NCBI GenBank assembly: GCA_045599005.1
Contig: JAZRVF010000014.1
Span: forward strand, 1-64,000
Direction of reading: 5' to 3'
Length of the DNA: 64,000 bases
Source of the DNA: Treponema_I sp045599005
Lineage (GTDB): Bacteria > Spirochaetota > Spirochaetia > Treponematales > Treponemataceae
In this document: positions 25,821 to 36,100 of the stretch, one piece after another
Layout: every line of letters starts with the position of its first letter
Position numbering within the stretch: the stretch's first letter is position 1
Made by a program: the position numbers and the translations under genes
Notes under the pieces: model-generated
The model's input: the letters and a program-made list of their open reading frames with translations, nothing else
The model's database searches: none
What the model was told of the DNA's origin: nothing

Positions 25821-26511
25821 ATGCAGGATAAAAATCCCGAAGATCCTGATCCAGAGAGTCGAAAAGAAACTGCTCTTCCATGCGGAGAAAAGCGTCACGG
25901 CTGATGTTTCTGCCACCGAAACGGGCTATGTTGTCTGTGTAGACCTGGGAATCGATCAGACGGCCGCCGGCAGAACGGAAACTGCGCACAAAATTTACAA
26001 GCGCACATTTTGACGCATTGTCCACTTTCGTAAACATTGATTCGCCGAAGAACACGGTTCCAAGAAGCACACCGTAAAAACCGCCGGCAAGCTGGTCTCC
26101 CTGCCAGGCTTCAAAGGAGTGGGCAACACCTGCACGGTACATGGCTTTATAAGCTTCCTTCATCTCAGAAGTGATCCATGTGCCTTCCTGACCTGCCCTT
26201 TCTGCGGCGGCACAGTTTTCTATTACGGCAGAGAAATCAGCATCCATGGTGTATTCAAAAGGGAAATCCGCCGACTTCATGAACCGCCCGAGACGGCTTG
26301 GAACATGGAGTTCCTCAGGCAGAAGCACAAAACGCGGATCAGGAGACCACCAGAGAACAGGTTCCCCCGCATTGAACCAGGGGAAAATTCCCTGAAAATA
26401 GGCGGAAAGAAGAAAATCAACGGTAAGTTCACCACCGGTTGCGATCATGCTCTGGAGGCTTTCACGGGGATCCGGAAACCGGATGAAATCAAAGGGCGGA
26501 AGTTTCTGCAT
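25804..26511 (-). CDS. aat: Leucyl/phenylalanyl-tRNA-protein transferase
   Basis: Aat attaches Leu or Phe from charged tRNA to the N-terminus of proteins that start with Lys or Arg, making them N-degrons for ClpS-ClpA-ClpP. The 235 residues cover the family: FPDPRESL near the N-terminus, GELTVDFLLSAYFQGIFPWF, VLWWSPDPRFVL, the catalytic region GGFYGVLLGTVFFGESMF and LIDSQVYTDNIARFGG. Its start overlaps the end of clpA by 23 bases and no ribosome-binding site is visible, so translation is probably coupled. It is the last gene of clpS-clpA-aat. Confidence 0.96.
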   Translation of the reverse strand: MQKLPPFDFIRFPDPRESLQSMIATGGELTVDFLLSAYFQGIFPWFNAGEPVLWWSPDPRFVLLPEELHVPSRLGRFMKSADFPFEYTMDADFSAVIENCAAAERAGQEGTWITSEMKEAYKAMYRAGVAHSFEAWQGDQLAGGFYGVLLGTVFFGESMFTKVDNASKCALVNFVRSFRSAGGRLIDSQVYTDNIARFGGRNISRDAFLRMEEQFLFDSLDQDLRDFYPAFAPRV

Positions 26512-28828
26512 TTTTTCTGCGTCTGAAAGAGAAGGTCACGGCTTTCTTTTCCGCATCGTATCCGCAGGTTACAGAACCGCCGTTTTCCAGTTTTCCGAAA
26601 AGAACCTCATCGACCAGGGGCGTGGAGATCTCTGCATCCACAACACGGTTGCAGTTCCGTGCGCCGAATTCCCGTGAATAACCTTTTTCTGCAAGATAGG
26701 ACACACATTCGTCGGTAGCCTTCACGGAGACCTGTTTTTCCGCCAGCCGGGATGTGATCCGTGCAAGCTCTTTGCGGACAATGTCTTCCATGACATCAGG
26801 CTCCAGGTGGGCAAAGGGAACAACTGCATCGAGGCGGTTCCGGAATTCAGGAGAAAAGGCTTCTTTGACAGCATCTTCAATCACTGCGGATGACTCAATA
26901 CGGTCACCGAAACCTATGAGGGATTTTTCAAGTGACGCACCGCCGGCATTGCTTGTCATGATCAGGACAACGTTCCTGAAATCGGCACTGCGTCCCTGAT
27001 TGTCAGTAAGTGTGGCATTGTCCATCACCTGAAGAAGAACATTGTAGATGTCTTGATGAGCTTTCTCTATCTCATCAAGAAGAACCACACTGTGGGGCTG
27101 TTTCCGTACGGCATCTGTCAGGAGTCCGCCTTCCTCAAAACCTACATAACCCGGCGGAGAGCCGATAAGACGGCTTACAGTGTGCTTTTCCTGATATTCG
27201 CTCATGTCAAAACGGAGAAGCGGTACAGACAGAGCGGATGCCAGCTGCCGTGCCAGCTCCGTTTTGCCCACGCCTGTAGGACCGGCAAACAGAAAGCAGC
27301 CGGCAGGATGATTTTCTGCACGGAAACCTGCCCGGCTTTTTTTTACGGCGCGGGCAAGGACTGTAACCGCAGTGTCCTGTCCGAACACCACTGACCGGAG
27401 AGCAGGTTCCAGAGACTTGAGAAGCTGTTTTTCATCGGAAGAGACTGACATCTGTGGAACGCCTGCCATTTTTGCAACAATGCGTTCAATCACAGCGGCG
27501 TTTACAGACTGTGGCTCTGACGGATGAAGTTTCACCCAGGAACCGGCCTCATCAATCACATCAATCGCTTTGTCAGGAAGTCGGCGTTCCGTGAGAAAAC
27601 GTGCGGAAAGTTCCACCGCCTGGACCAGAGCCTCATCTTCGTACTCAATGCCGTGGAATTCCTGGTAGCGGGTTTTCAGACCGCGGAGAATGTCCACCGC
27701 TTCTTCATGAGTCGGCTCAGAAACTGTAATTTTCTGGAAACGCCGCGCCAGAGCCCGGTCTTTTTCAAACACACGTGAATATTCGTCAAAAGTGGTTGCA
27801 CCAATGCAGCGGATCTTTCCGTCTGACAGAACCGGCTTAAGCATGTTTGAGGCATTGAGGGAATCGCCATCCAGAGAACCGGCACCGGCAATGGTGTGGA
27901 TTTCGTCAATGAAAAGAATGACTTTTTCTTTTTTCTGAAGTTCGTCGGTAACACTCTTGAGTCTTTCCTCAAAATCACCACGGAATCTGGTACCGGCGAC
28001 AAGGCTGCCAAAATCAAGGCTGAAAACTGAAAACCCCTTGAGCGGATCGGGGACATTTCCTGAGGCGATGCGCTGTGCAAGACCTTCTGTTATGGCAGTT
28101 TTACCGACACCGGCCTCACCTACATGAAGCGGATTGTTTTTTGTACGCCGGCACAGAATCTGGATTGTGCGTTCCAGTTCCGCTTCACGGCCGATAAGCA
28201 GGTCCAGTTTCCCAAGACGGGCTTCTTTCGTAAGGTCACGGGTATAAAGATCAAGAGCGTTATGTCTGCCGGCAGGTTTCTCAGCGTTTTTTTCCGAAGG
28301 CCTGTCGTGAATTTCCTCTTCGTCAGTTTTTTCCTGGATTTCAGGACTTTCAGAAGCCGAAGAGTAAAAGTCATCAATATCATCAGGCATGAGATTCGGT
28401 TTTTCAGAGGCTGTCCGTGAGATGACTTCCATCAGCCGGAGTTTGTCCAGGTTACCTTTGCGCAGAAAATAGCAGCAGTACTCGCGGGTATCCTCAAACA
28501 TTGTCACAAGAACGTCAGACACTTCCACACGGTTTTTTTCCGCAGCCTCACAATGGGCGACACTTCGGGCAAGCAGATTCTGGAAACCCAATGTCTGGAT
28601 CGGGTCGGAGTATTCCATTACGCAGGGCATCTGTGACACAAGATAGACACTTACATCCAGTGAGATTGCCTCCACATCGGCACCGCAGACAACCAGAAGG
28701 TCGCGGACAGCAGGAACAGTAAGAGCAGATGCAAGAACGTGCACCGGAGTAACAAATTCGTGACGTTCCTCTTTTGCCGTCTGAACCGCCAGGTCCAGAA
28801 CAGCCTGCAGCTGCGGAGAAAGAATCAT
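26489..28828 (-). CDS. clpA: ATP-dependent Clp protease ATP-binding subunit ClpA
   Basis: ClpA unfolds substrates and feeds them to ClpP. The N-terminal Clp_N repeats (about 1-150) bind ClpS. An acidic, low-complexity linker (about 160-195) precedes D1, with Walker A GEAGVGKTA and Walker B ILFIDEIHT. D2 has GPTGVGKTE and VVLLDEIEKAH. The ClpP-docking loop reads IGF in EKSLIGFGDR where ClpA usually has IGL. Length is 779, slightly above E. coli ClpA. Its ATG overlaps the clpS stop by four bases (ATGA). clpP lies apart at 55768. Confidence 0.96.
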   Translation of the reverse strand: MILSPQLQAVLDLAVQTAKEERHEFVTPVHVLASALTVPAVRDLLVVCGADVEAISLDVSVYLVSQMPCVMEYSDPIQTLGFQNLLARSVAHCEAAEKNRVEVSDVLVTMFEDTREYCCYFLRKGNLDKLRLMEVISRTASEKPNLMPDDIDDFYSSASESPEIQEKTDEEEIHDRPSEKNAEKPAGRHNALDLYTRDLTKEARLGKLDLLIGREAELERTIQILCRRTKNNPLHVGEAGVGKTAITEGLAQRIASGNVPDPLKGFSVFSLDFGSLVAGTRFRGDFEERLKSVTDELQKKEKVILFIDEIHTIAGAGSLDGDSLNASNMLKPVLSDGKIRCIGATTFDEYSRVFEKDRALARRFQKITVSEPTHEEAVDILRGLKTRYQEFHGIEYEDEALVQAVELSARFLTERRLPDKAIDVIDEAGSWVKLHPSEPQSVNAAVIERIVAKMAGVPQMSVSSDEKQLLKSLEPALRSVVFGQDTAVTVLARAVKKSRAGFRAENHPAGCFLFAGPTGVGKTELARQLASALSVPLLRFDMSEYQEKHTVSRLIGSPPGYVGFEEGGLLTDAVRKQPHSVVLLDEIEKAHQDIYNVLLQVMDNATLTDNQGRSADFRNVVLIMTSNAGGASLEKSLIGFGDRIESSAVIEDAVKEAFSPEFRNRLDAVVPFAHLEPDVMEDIVRKELARITSRLAEKQVSVKATDECVSYLAEKGYSREFGARNCNRVVDAEISTPLVDEVLFGKLENGGSVTCGYDAEKKAVTFSFRRRKNAETSAL

Positions 28829-29136
28829 GCAACCTCCAGTTCACACTGAAGAGGAAATCCGTTCTGTCTGGCATTCTGTACCACAAGGGCGGCACGGGTT
28901 GATGCAATGTCAAAAGAATAGACACCGACAACGGCGGAACCTTTCCGGTGAACTGTATTCATCAGGGAAACGGCTTCATCATGATTCTTGTGGAACACAG
29001 TCATAAGGACAGCAACAACAAAATCTTTTGTCGTAAAATCATCATTCAATAGAATGACTTTATAGCTTGGGGGAAGACGGATTTCTTCGTCAGTTTCTGT
29101 TATCGTTTCTGTGCAGGATTCAACTTTCCAACCCAT
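28825..29136 (-). CDS. clpS: ClpS adaptor protein
   Basis: ClpS delivers N-degron substrates to ClpA. The 103-residue protein has the family core YKVILLNDDFTTKDFV, the helix with HKNHDEAVSLMNTVHRKG and VGVYSFDIA. The NDD residues and the His of VHRKG form the N-degron pocket in studied homologues. CGGAG lies ten bases before the ATG. It is the first gene of the operon. Confidence 0.96.
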   Translation of the reverse strand: MGWKVESCTETITETDEEIRLPPSYKVILLNDDFTTKDFVVAVLMTVFHKNHDEAVSLMNTVHRKGSAVVGVYSFDIASTRAALVVQNARQNGFPLQCELEVA

Positions 29137-29173
29137 AAATTATTTCTCCGATAAGTATTTTGTCTTGCTATTG

Positions 29174-29202
29174 ATTATAACAAAGGCAGAATAAAATTTC
29201 AG
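29174..29202 (-). promoter_or_regulatory. Promoter of clpS-clpA-aat
   Basis: On the minus strand CTGAAA (29202-29197), a 17-base spacer and TATAAT (29179-29174) lie 37 bases before the clpS ATG. Confidence 0.55.
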
Positions 29203-29204
29203 CA

Positions 29205-29238
29205 GAGACTGAAAAAAAACTGCTTTTTTTTCGGTCTC
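29205..29238 (-). terminator. Hairpin with A8/T8 arms at the end of the addA-like gene
   Basis: On the minus strand GAGAC, eight A, a four-base loop, eight T and GTCTC form a long stem with a two-base mismatch. It overlaps the stop codon region. It probably ends the addBA transcript before the clpS promoter. Confidence 0.6.
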
Positions 29239-32200
29239 AGTCCTTTTTATTTCGGTTTTCTTTACGGGCAAAATCTGCAAGCTCTTTTTCCGGGATTTTC
29301 GTGTGCTCTGTAATGTCCAGGGACAGATCATAACGCAGAAAATAAAGCCATGTGGAAATCCGGTCCTCAGGCACGCCATAAAGCTGCGAAAGTGCGAAAC
29401 GGTAACAGGCCTGCTGCAGATAATAACGTTCTGGATGAAGGAGTCCGGCGGAATCAGTACCGTCAGTCTTATAATCCACAATCACCAGGCTGGAATCTTC
29501 CGCCTCAAAAAACAGATCCACAAAGCCGCTGAAAAACACATTCTCAATGTTCAGGCGGAATTCGTTCTCAGCCTTCACAAGGCGTCCTGATTTTTTTGCA
29601 TCGGCAACACGCTGGCCGATAGGACTGCTGAAGAACTGCCGGGCCATTGAACTGCAGATTCCGGAAAGTTTCTGATGCATAAACGCCCTGTCACCGGAAA
29701 AATTCTCACTCAGAAGCTTTCCGACTCTGGGATCAAAGCACTCCGAATTTTCTACATTTTCTGGGTTTTCTGCTTTCACGGGCCCGTATTTTACAGCGTA
29801 TTCCAGGAAAGAATGGGCCATTGTTCCAAAATCCCCGAAAGTGAACATCAGTTTTGCGGCGCTTTCTTCCGGCGCTTTCTCATCAGCTGCTGCCGTGCTT
29901 GAGACAATGGAATTGATCTCAGAATAAGCTTCGTGAATGTCAAAACCTGTGCCGGAACCACACTGATCCAACGGGTCAGAATGATCACGCTGACATGACT
30001 CCAGTTTACTCGGGGACGAAGTGCAGTCTGTGAACTGGGGATAGGACTCCGGCGCTTTTCCAGCAAAACTTCCGGCGGCAGCGGAAATCAGTTCTTTTTT
30101 CAGCTGGTTCTGGGGCCGTGTCTTTGCATTGCGGAAAACCGCAGGAACCGGGTAGATCCTGATCAGGTCAAAGGCTGCTTCCGGATTGAAAAAGGGACTG
30201 CTGCAGCAGTCATAGGTCTCTTTGTCCCAGTCATCTTTTCTGTCAGAATCAGGAAAAATATTGTCCGAAAAAAGCGGCTCCTGATCTTTATCCAGGGCAT
30301 AGTAACGTCTGAGAATCCTTCTCATGATCGGATCATCAGGGCTTTCTTTTGTCTTTCGTTCCAGATCACCAACAAGAAAAACACTTTCCCTGGCTCTGGT
30401 GATAGCAACATAAATCTTGCGTTTCTGCTCAGCAAGTTCCCGTTTTTTATCCTCTTCTTTCTGAAGTTCGTGAAAAAGATTTCCGTCTGATTCAATGCCT
30501 TTGAGAGAAACTGTTTCCCCGTCAAAAAAAGCGGGCGTGATTCTTGCGGAACTTACATTTCCAAAAATCCCCGTCACAAAAACATGATTGAATTCCAGGC
30601 CTTTGCTCTGATGGATTGTCATGATTGTGACTGCATCCGGTTTCTCAAGAGGATAATCCAGTGACTCTTCATCCAGTTCCGCATCACTGTCTGCCATGAA
30701 GCCGGCGTTTTCCTTCTCTTTGATCAGTGAAAGCTGATCCACAAACCAGGCAACGTTGTTTCCGGAATTTTCCGCCTGACGTGCAAGTTCGTAAAGTACG
30801 TCAAACTGCTCCGCATAAAGCTGGAGACTGCTGTTCAGCATGGTTTCAAAGCAGTAGCCGGCATCATACCAGAGTTTTTCCACAGACTGTGTGATGCTCT
30901 GTGAAAGAATCTGGGTGCGGGCGTTCTCAAACCAGGATTTTGCCTCGGAAAACTTGCGCTCATCATCGGGGGAAAGAGGCAGAGGACCGCTCAGATTAAG
31001 ATCATCAAAGACAGAGTAACCCTCTGGAAGAAGGGAAACGATGTTCTGCACTGCGGTTCCGCTGAGGCCGGCAAAAGGTGAGCGCAGGAAAGCGGCAAAA
31101 GCGTTGATGTCATCAGGATAGATGCAGAGACGCAGCACATTTGCAAAATCATTGGCGATGCCTTCGGAAAAAATGTTTTTCTGCATGTCCACCACAAAAG
31201 GGATCTCAAAAAGCGTGAGAAATCTCTGCAAGGTATTCCGGTGTGTGCGGCTCATGTCCAGAACTGCGAAATCAGAATACTTGAGTGATGGATCGGCCTT
31301 CATCATGTCATGGATCCGGCGCGCGATGAAAAAAGCTGTTGTATCCTGTTCCGGAAGACAGACTTCCGCTTTTTTCAGCTCCGCGTAAGTCTTTGCACCG
31401 TCTCTGTCTTTTCCGCTGTTCAGTATGCAGGCATGGATTCTCACAGGATGCACACTGTCCGCTTCCGCTGCCTCAAGAGTCACGCTGTCCACATCGCTGT
31501 CGTTTTTTGTGGCAAAGTTTCCCGCTGTCTTCAGATAAAGGGCTTCGTAATCCGGCACTTTTTCCGGGCTGTCCATGTGGAAAAGTGAATCAAGCATTGC
31601 TTCGTCTTTCACGGCTTCACTGACAGAGGCACGGTCATTTTCCGTCAGCGCGTCATCAGTTCCGAAAAGCAGATTGAAAGAACGGAGCAGATCAGGATGA
31701 GAGCGGTAATTGTTCGTCATTGAAAGCTGGGCATGATCAGGAATTCCGCTGCTGTCCTGCAGTGTTTTTTTGAGTCCGTTGAACACACTTACATCGGCCC
31801 CGCGGAATTTGTAGATTGACTGTTTCTCATCACCTACAAAAAAAAGTTTGTCAGGAGAAAGATTCTGGGCCACAGCCTGCCAGAAATCCGCATCCCTGGA
31901 AAAATCGCCACGGTCCAGCTCGGTTCCGTCTTTTTCCGCGATCAGGTAAAGCAGATTCCTGTTGGATTCATTGTTGTCCTGGAATTCGTCAATCATGATT
32001 TTGCGGATCGTTGATTTCTGCTGGCGACGAATGTCTTTCTGCTCAACCAGAATCCTGAGTGCCAGGTCATTTATATCTTTGAATGACAGGTTGCCCGAAA
32101 GTTTCTTGTTCCTGTTCACAATTGCGAGAAATTCGTCCATAAGGGCATACATTTCCTCAAAAAGGTCAAAGTGGGACAGAAACTGTTCAGCATTACCAAT

Positions 32201-33175
32201 CCGTTTCAGAAGAGAATCCGGATGCTCATCGTCACCGCGGATTTCTTTGATGACGGCATTGATTTCCCTTACATAACCTTTTGCATTCAGTTTCACCTGT
32301 GCTATGGGAGCAAGACACTTTGTGAAAGTTTCCGCCTCTGATCGCATCCTGCTTCGGAAATCTCTGTCAGAAAGAAATCTGTCACTGTCATCAAGGGAAG
32401 GAATTCTTGACACATCGATTTCCGCGACCGCTTCCAGTGCTTTGAAGAAAGGCGTCCCTTTTTTCTGTGCCGCATTTTCCTCATACAAGGTCTGTATCAT
32501 TCCTAATGCGTCAGAAAGTCTTTTACGGCAGGAATTCCAGATGTCAAAGACCCGGGCGGCCTGAAGGGCAAGATTCCTGGAGAACCAGCCCGCTTCCGTA
32601 GCAATTGTGGTGTAATCAAGAACAGGCTTAACGAAATAGTCTTTGGCAAACTGCTCAAAGGCACCGGCACGGGAAAAGAAAGCGAAACATTCTTTGTGTG
32701 CCTCCTTGTTTTTCAGCACAAAGGGAAGAGCCGCGTTATAAACGTCCCGCTCACAGCCGGAAGCACCCACTGAAAAATCAGGTCTGATTCCGTAAAGGTT
32801 TGCAGCCAGACGCACAATGTCCGAACTGTAGGAATCCAGTGTCTGGACACGGGCATCGCTGAAGTCTTCAAGAGCTTTTTTGGACGCCTCGTTGCCGTGT
32901 TCCCCATAGAATTTCAGTTTTTTATGTACACGGGCATAAATCTCTGTGGCAGCTTTTTTTGTAAAAGTCAGTGCGAGAATGTTTTTTACCTTTAGGGACG
33001 GATTCTCCATCAGAAGATAGGCAAAACGGATTGCAAGAACTTCCGTTTTTCCGCTTCCTGCCCCTGCAGAAACTACCGTATTGTCCGTTTTTGTGATCGC
33101 GGCAAGCTGGGAATCATCGGGAACGCGTGTATTCTCATCGAATCTGTGCTGAATCAGCTGTACAATGTTTTCCAT
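29237..33175 (-). CDS. AddA/RecB-like UvrD-family helicase-nuclease
   Basis: This is the helicase-nuclease subunit of a double-strand-break end-processing complex by family inference. Walker A is GAGSGKT (38-44), with ALTFTKKAATEIYARV (motif Ia), MIDEFQDNNESN (motif II), FVGDEKQSIYKFRGAD (motif III) and TIHQSKGLEFNHVFV and YVAITRARE later. The C-terminus holds a PD-(D/E)XK nuclease: ENEFRLNIENVFFSGFVDLF, VIVDYKTD and QQACYRFAL. Length is 1312, in the AddA range. It starts three bases after the stop of the AddB-like gene. RecBCD-like versus AddAB-like is judged by the partner, which favours AddAB. Confidence 0.9.
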   Translation of the reverse strand: MENIVQLIQHRFDENTRVPDDSQLAAITKTDNTVVSAGAGSGKTEVLAIRFAYLLMENPSLKVKNILALTFTKKAATEIYARVHKKLKFYGEHGNEASKKALEDFSDARVQTLDSYSSDIVRLAANLYGIRPDFSVGASGCERDVYNAALPFVLKNKEAHKECFAFFSRAGAFEQFAKDYFVKPVLDYTTIATEAGWFSRNLALQAARVFDIWNSCRKRLSDALGMIQTLYEENAAQKKGTPFFKALEAVAEIDVSRIPSLDDSDRFLSDRDFRSRMRSEAETFTKCLAPIAQVKLNAKGYVREINAVIKEIRGDDEHPDSLLKRIGNAEQFLSHFDLFEEMYALMDEFLAIVNRNKKLSGNLSFKDINDLALRILVEQKDIRRQQKSTIRKIMIDEFQDNNESNRNLLYLIAEKDGTELDRGDFSRDADFWQAVAQNLSPDKLFFVGDEKQSIYKFRGADVSVFNGLKKTLQDSSGIPDHAQLSMTNNYRSHPDLLRSFNLLFGTDDALTENDRASVSEAVKDEAMLDSLFHMDSPEKVPDYEALYLKTAGNFATKNDSDVDSVTLEAAEADSVHPVRIHACILNSGKDRDGAKTYAELKKAEVCLPEQDTTAFFIARRIHDMMKADPSLKYSDFAVLDMSRTHRNTLQRFLTLFEIPFVVDMQKNIFSEGIANDFANVLRLCIYPDDINAFAAFLRSPFAGLSGTAVQNIVSLLPEGYSVFDDLNLSGPLPLSPDDERKFSEAKSWFENARTQILSQSITQSVEKLWYDAGYCFETMLNSSLQLYAEQFDVLYELARQAENSGNNVAWFVDQLSLIKEKENAGFMADSDAELDEESLDYPLEKPDAVTIMTIHQSKGLEFNHVFVTGIFGNVSSARITPAFFDGETVSLKGIESDGNLFHELQKEEDKKRELAEQKRKIYVAITRARESVFLVGDLERKTKESPDDPIMRRILRRYYALDKDQEPLFSDNIFPDSDRKDDWDKETYDCCSSPFFNPEAAFDLIRIYPVPAVFRNAKTRPQNQLKKELISAAAGSFAGKAPESYPQFTDCTSSPSKLESCQRDHSDPLDQCGSGTGFDIHEAYSEINSIVSSTAAADEKAPEESAAKLMFTFGDFGTMAHSFLEYAVKYGPVKAENPENVENSECFDPRVGKLLSENFSGDRAFMHQKLSGICSSMARQFFSSPIGQRVADAKKSGRLVKAENEFRLNIENVFFSGFVDLFFEAEDSSLVIVDYKTDGTDSAGLLHPERYYLQQACYRFALSQLYGVPEDRISTWLYFLRYDLSLDITEHTKIPEKELADFARKENRNKKD

Positions 33176-33178
33176 AAT

Positions 33179-36100
33179 TCACCGTCCGTTTCCTACTGCA
33201 AAAGGTGTTCGGCAGATTGCCTTGTACTGACATTTTCTGCAGTTTTCGTATTTTGAGACAAAATTCCTTGCTGCCGGATCTGTTGAGACTGAAAAATCGC
33301 TGACAGCAATTTTTTCTGCGGCAAAAGATGCATAATCAAAAAGGGTTTCGACTGTCGGCTGGAATTCGTCACGGCTTTTGACAGAATTCCTGTCATTGGG
33401 AAAAACGTATACCCGGGAGAAGAGCCCGTCTTTCTTTTCCTTAAGGGAATAGAACAGTGCGCTTTCAATCCTTAGATTCGGGAACTGAGATTCCGCAAGA
33501 TAAACGTAAGTGGCGATCTGGAAGTTTCCAAGAAGGGCATCAGTCTGTCCGTCAGAAACAGCGACACATTGTGAGGCTGCGGGAGTTTTTCCGGTCTTGT
33601 AGTCAATCACCGTGCCAAGAAGGACAGGGTTTCCGTCCTGATCCAGAGTCTCGCGGCACAGAAGACAGTCAATGTTTCCAAAAAGTGCAAAATCTGATTT
33701 TCCGGGAGACTGAGTTTTTACAGGTGGAACACGGATTTCAGTTCCAGCGATGAAATATCCGCCGAAACCGGTCTGCTCTTTTCTGCCGCGCAGATCCTCC
33801 CCTGTAAAGGCACAGATCTGCAGCATAAAATCCACAAGCCGTGCCTCAATTCCGGGCCGCTGGCTCTGAAGCACATTCATTGCAAGTGAACTGTTCCTGG
33901 GAAGACTACGCAAAGGCACTTCCTGGATTGCAGGATGCCACACTCTGTCAAAAGCCTCATGAACTTTCTTCCGGTCGTCCGCATTTTTCCGGTCAAGGAC
34001 TGGAAGTTTCCTGCGTCCCTGGGAATCTGTCTCTGCCAGTTCACCAAAAAGAAGCTCCACCAGTTTGTGAACAAGGGTTCCCACTTCATTTGCCCGTGCG
34101 ATGCGCGGCGACACAGATTCTTCCTGAAGCCGGAGCACGTTCTGATACAGGAATTTCGCGGGACAGTCAAAAAAGCAGTTCAATGCGGAAGCCGAGAAAA
34201 GCGGAACATCATCCTTACTCATCCTGAAAGTTTTTCTGACAGCCGCCTCCAGTTCCGCAGAAAACTGATCCGTGGCGCAACCTTCGGAAATTCTCCCCCA
34301 GTTTGCAAAAGCCTCTTTCTGGACAGCGGTAAACTCATCAAAACCCCGGTGCAGAAGCATTGATTCTTTCTGCTGTGTCACAAAATCATATTCATCAAGA
34401 AAATCAAAATCTTTTGCCGGAACCTCATGCAGTGCGGTGTGCATTATGGCCGCTCCGTCAAAATTCTTCTCGGAACATGAAAAGAACACTTTCTTAGAGA
34501 AACCGGCACGCTGCTGAGTGCTGTACAGTTTTACAAACCGGGCGGAACCGTCAGCATCTGCCGCAGCCAGCCCGAAAAGCTCACGTTTTTTCTCATCCTT
34601 TATGAAAGAAAGCTGCTTCATCGGAACCGTTATGCTGTCCTGACTTGCATCAATCACGAACATAAAGTCAAAATCCGCGCCGGAAGCGACACGGTAAGTA
34701 AAAATGTTAACACCGTATTTTTTTTCGTTGGGATTATAGGTGTCCTGATCAATCTCGTTGATGAAAAAGTCCAGGTAATTGTTCAAAGTCCAGGATTCTT
34801 TTATGTAGTTTTTTTCAAGACGCACCATCTCTGAAAGGCCTGTAAGAACTTTTCCAAGAATTTTGTTGGTGGCATCAAAAGTCGGATCTGTCACAAATTT
34901 CTCAGGTTCAAGGAATTCGCCGCAGTCACGGAAACTGAACCAGGCCTGCTGAAGTTCCGCAAAACTCCTGCAGCTGTCAAAACGGAGCACAGCAGAACGC
35001 AGATTCCGGTAGTAAAGCAGCACTTCATTCATTTCGGACACTGCGGAAGAATCCTCCGGGCCGGCAGAAGCCAGCGCTTTTTCCAGGGACATTATCCACA
35101 CGTCGGAAGCCGCATCGGTTTCTTCAGAGCAGAGACAGCGGAGATCAAGACCGTACTGGAGAAGTTTTCTGTTCAGTTCAGGATTTTTCCAGGGGACAAA
35201 ACCGTCGCAGAGCAGAGCGCGCACACTCTCAAAAGAAAAATTCAGTTTTATGCAGTCCCTGATTTTTCCGAAAATGTCGCCTCCGCAGTTTTTTGTGCAC
35301 GGAAGCCCGTCGCGGACAGTGAACGGAATGCCGTACAGGCGGAATTCCCGCTCAATATAGGGACGCACTTCTGAAAGTTTCGGAACATTCACGGCAACAC
35401 GGCGAAGATCCACACCCTCTTTCTGAAGTTTCCTGATCTGCAGACAGAGGCGGCGGAGTTCCATGCGAGCATCCGAATATTGTACACAATCCACTGCGTC
35501 AGAAGAAAAATCCCCGCTTTCCCCTTTTTCCGGATCAGGAAGATTTACAAGAGTCACATCATCAAATTTTTCGAATTCAGAAGAATATTCAGCAAAATCC
35601 TCAAGAATCTCGGGATAGAAAATAAAAACCTGTCTGTTTCGCGCTTTGTACTCAATGTCCAGATATGCAGGTTCATAAAAATGATTCTCGTTCAGAAAAC
35701 GGCAGTATTCTTCATAGACTAAATGAAAATCCTGATTTTCTCCGTCATCGGAATTACCGTTTCTCAAAAAATCTTCAATATGATGTTTTTCCCACAGGCG
35801 AAGGGATGGAAGGATTTTTGCAAGCCAGTCAGTGAATCCGAAAGCAGTTTCTGCGGAATCCGCCTGGTCTGCGATGATTTTTTCAAGAAATCTCTGCTGA
35901 TTGTTGCGCCGGAGAAGATCCTGCACAAACACTTTGCGCATAAGGGCGGGCACACACACAGAGCCGTTGCAGGATTCGTCAACAGACTGGACATATTCGC
36001 TTTTAAAATTGTCCCAGACAGTGAACTGATCCGCATTTACAGCTTTTACGCCCGATTCCTCAGGAAAACGCACAGCCCAGTCAATCCAGCTCTGCATCTG

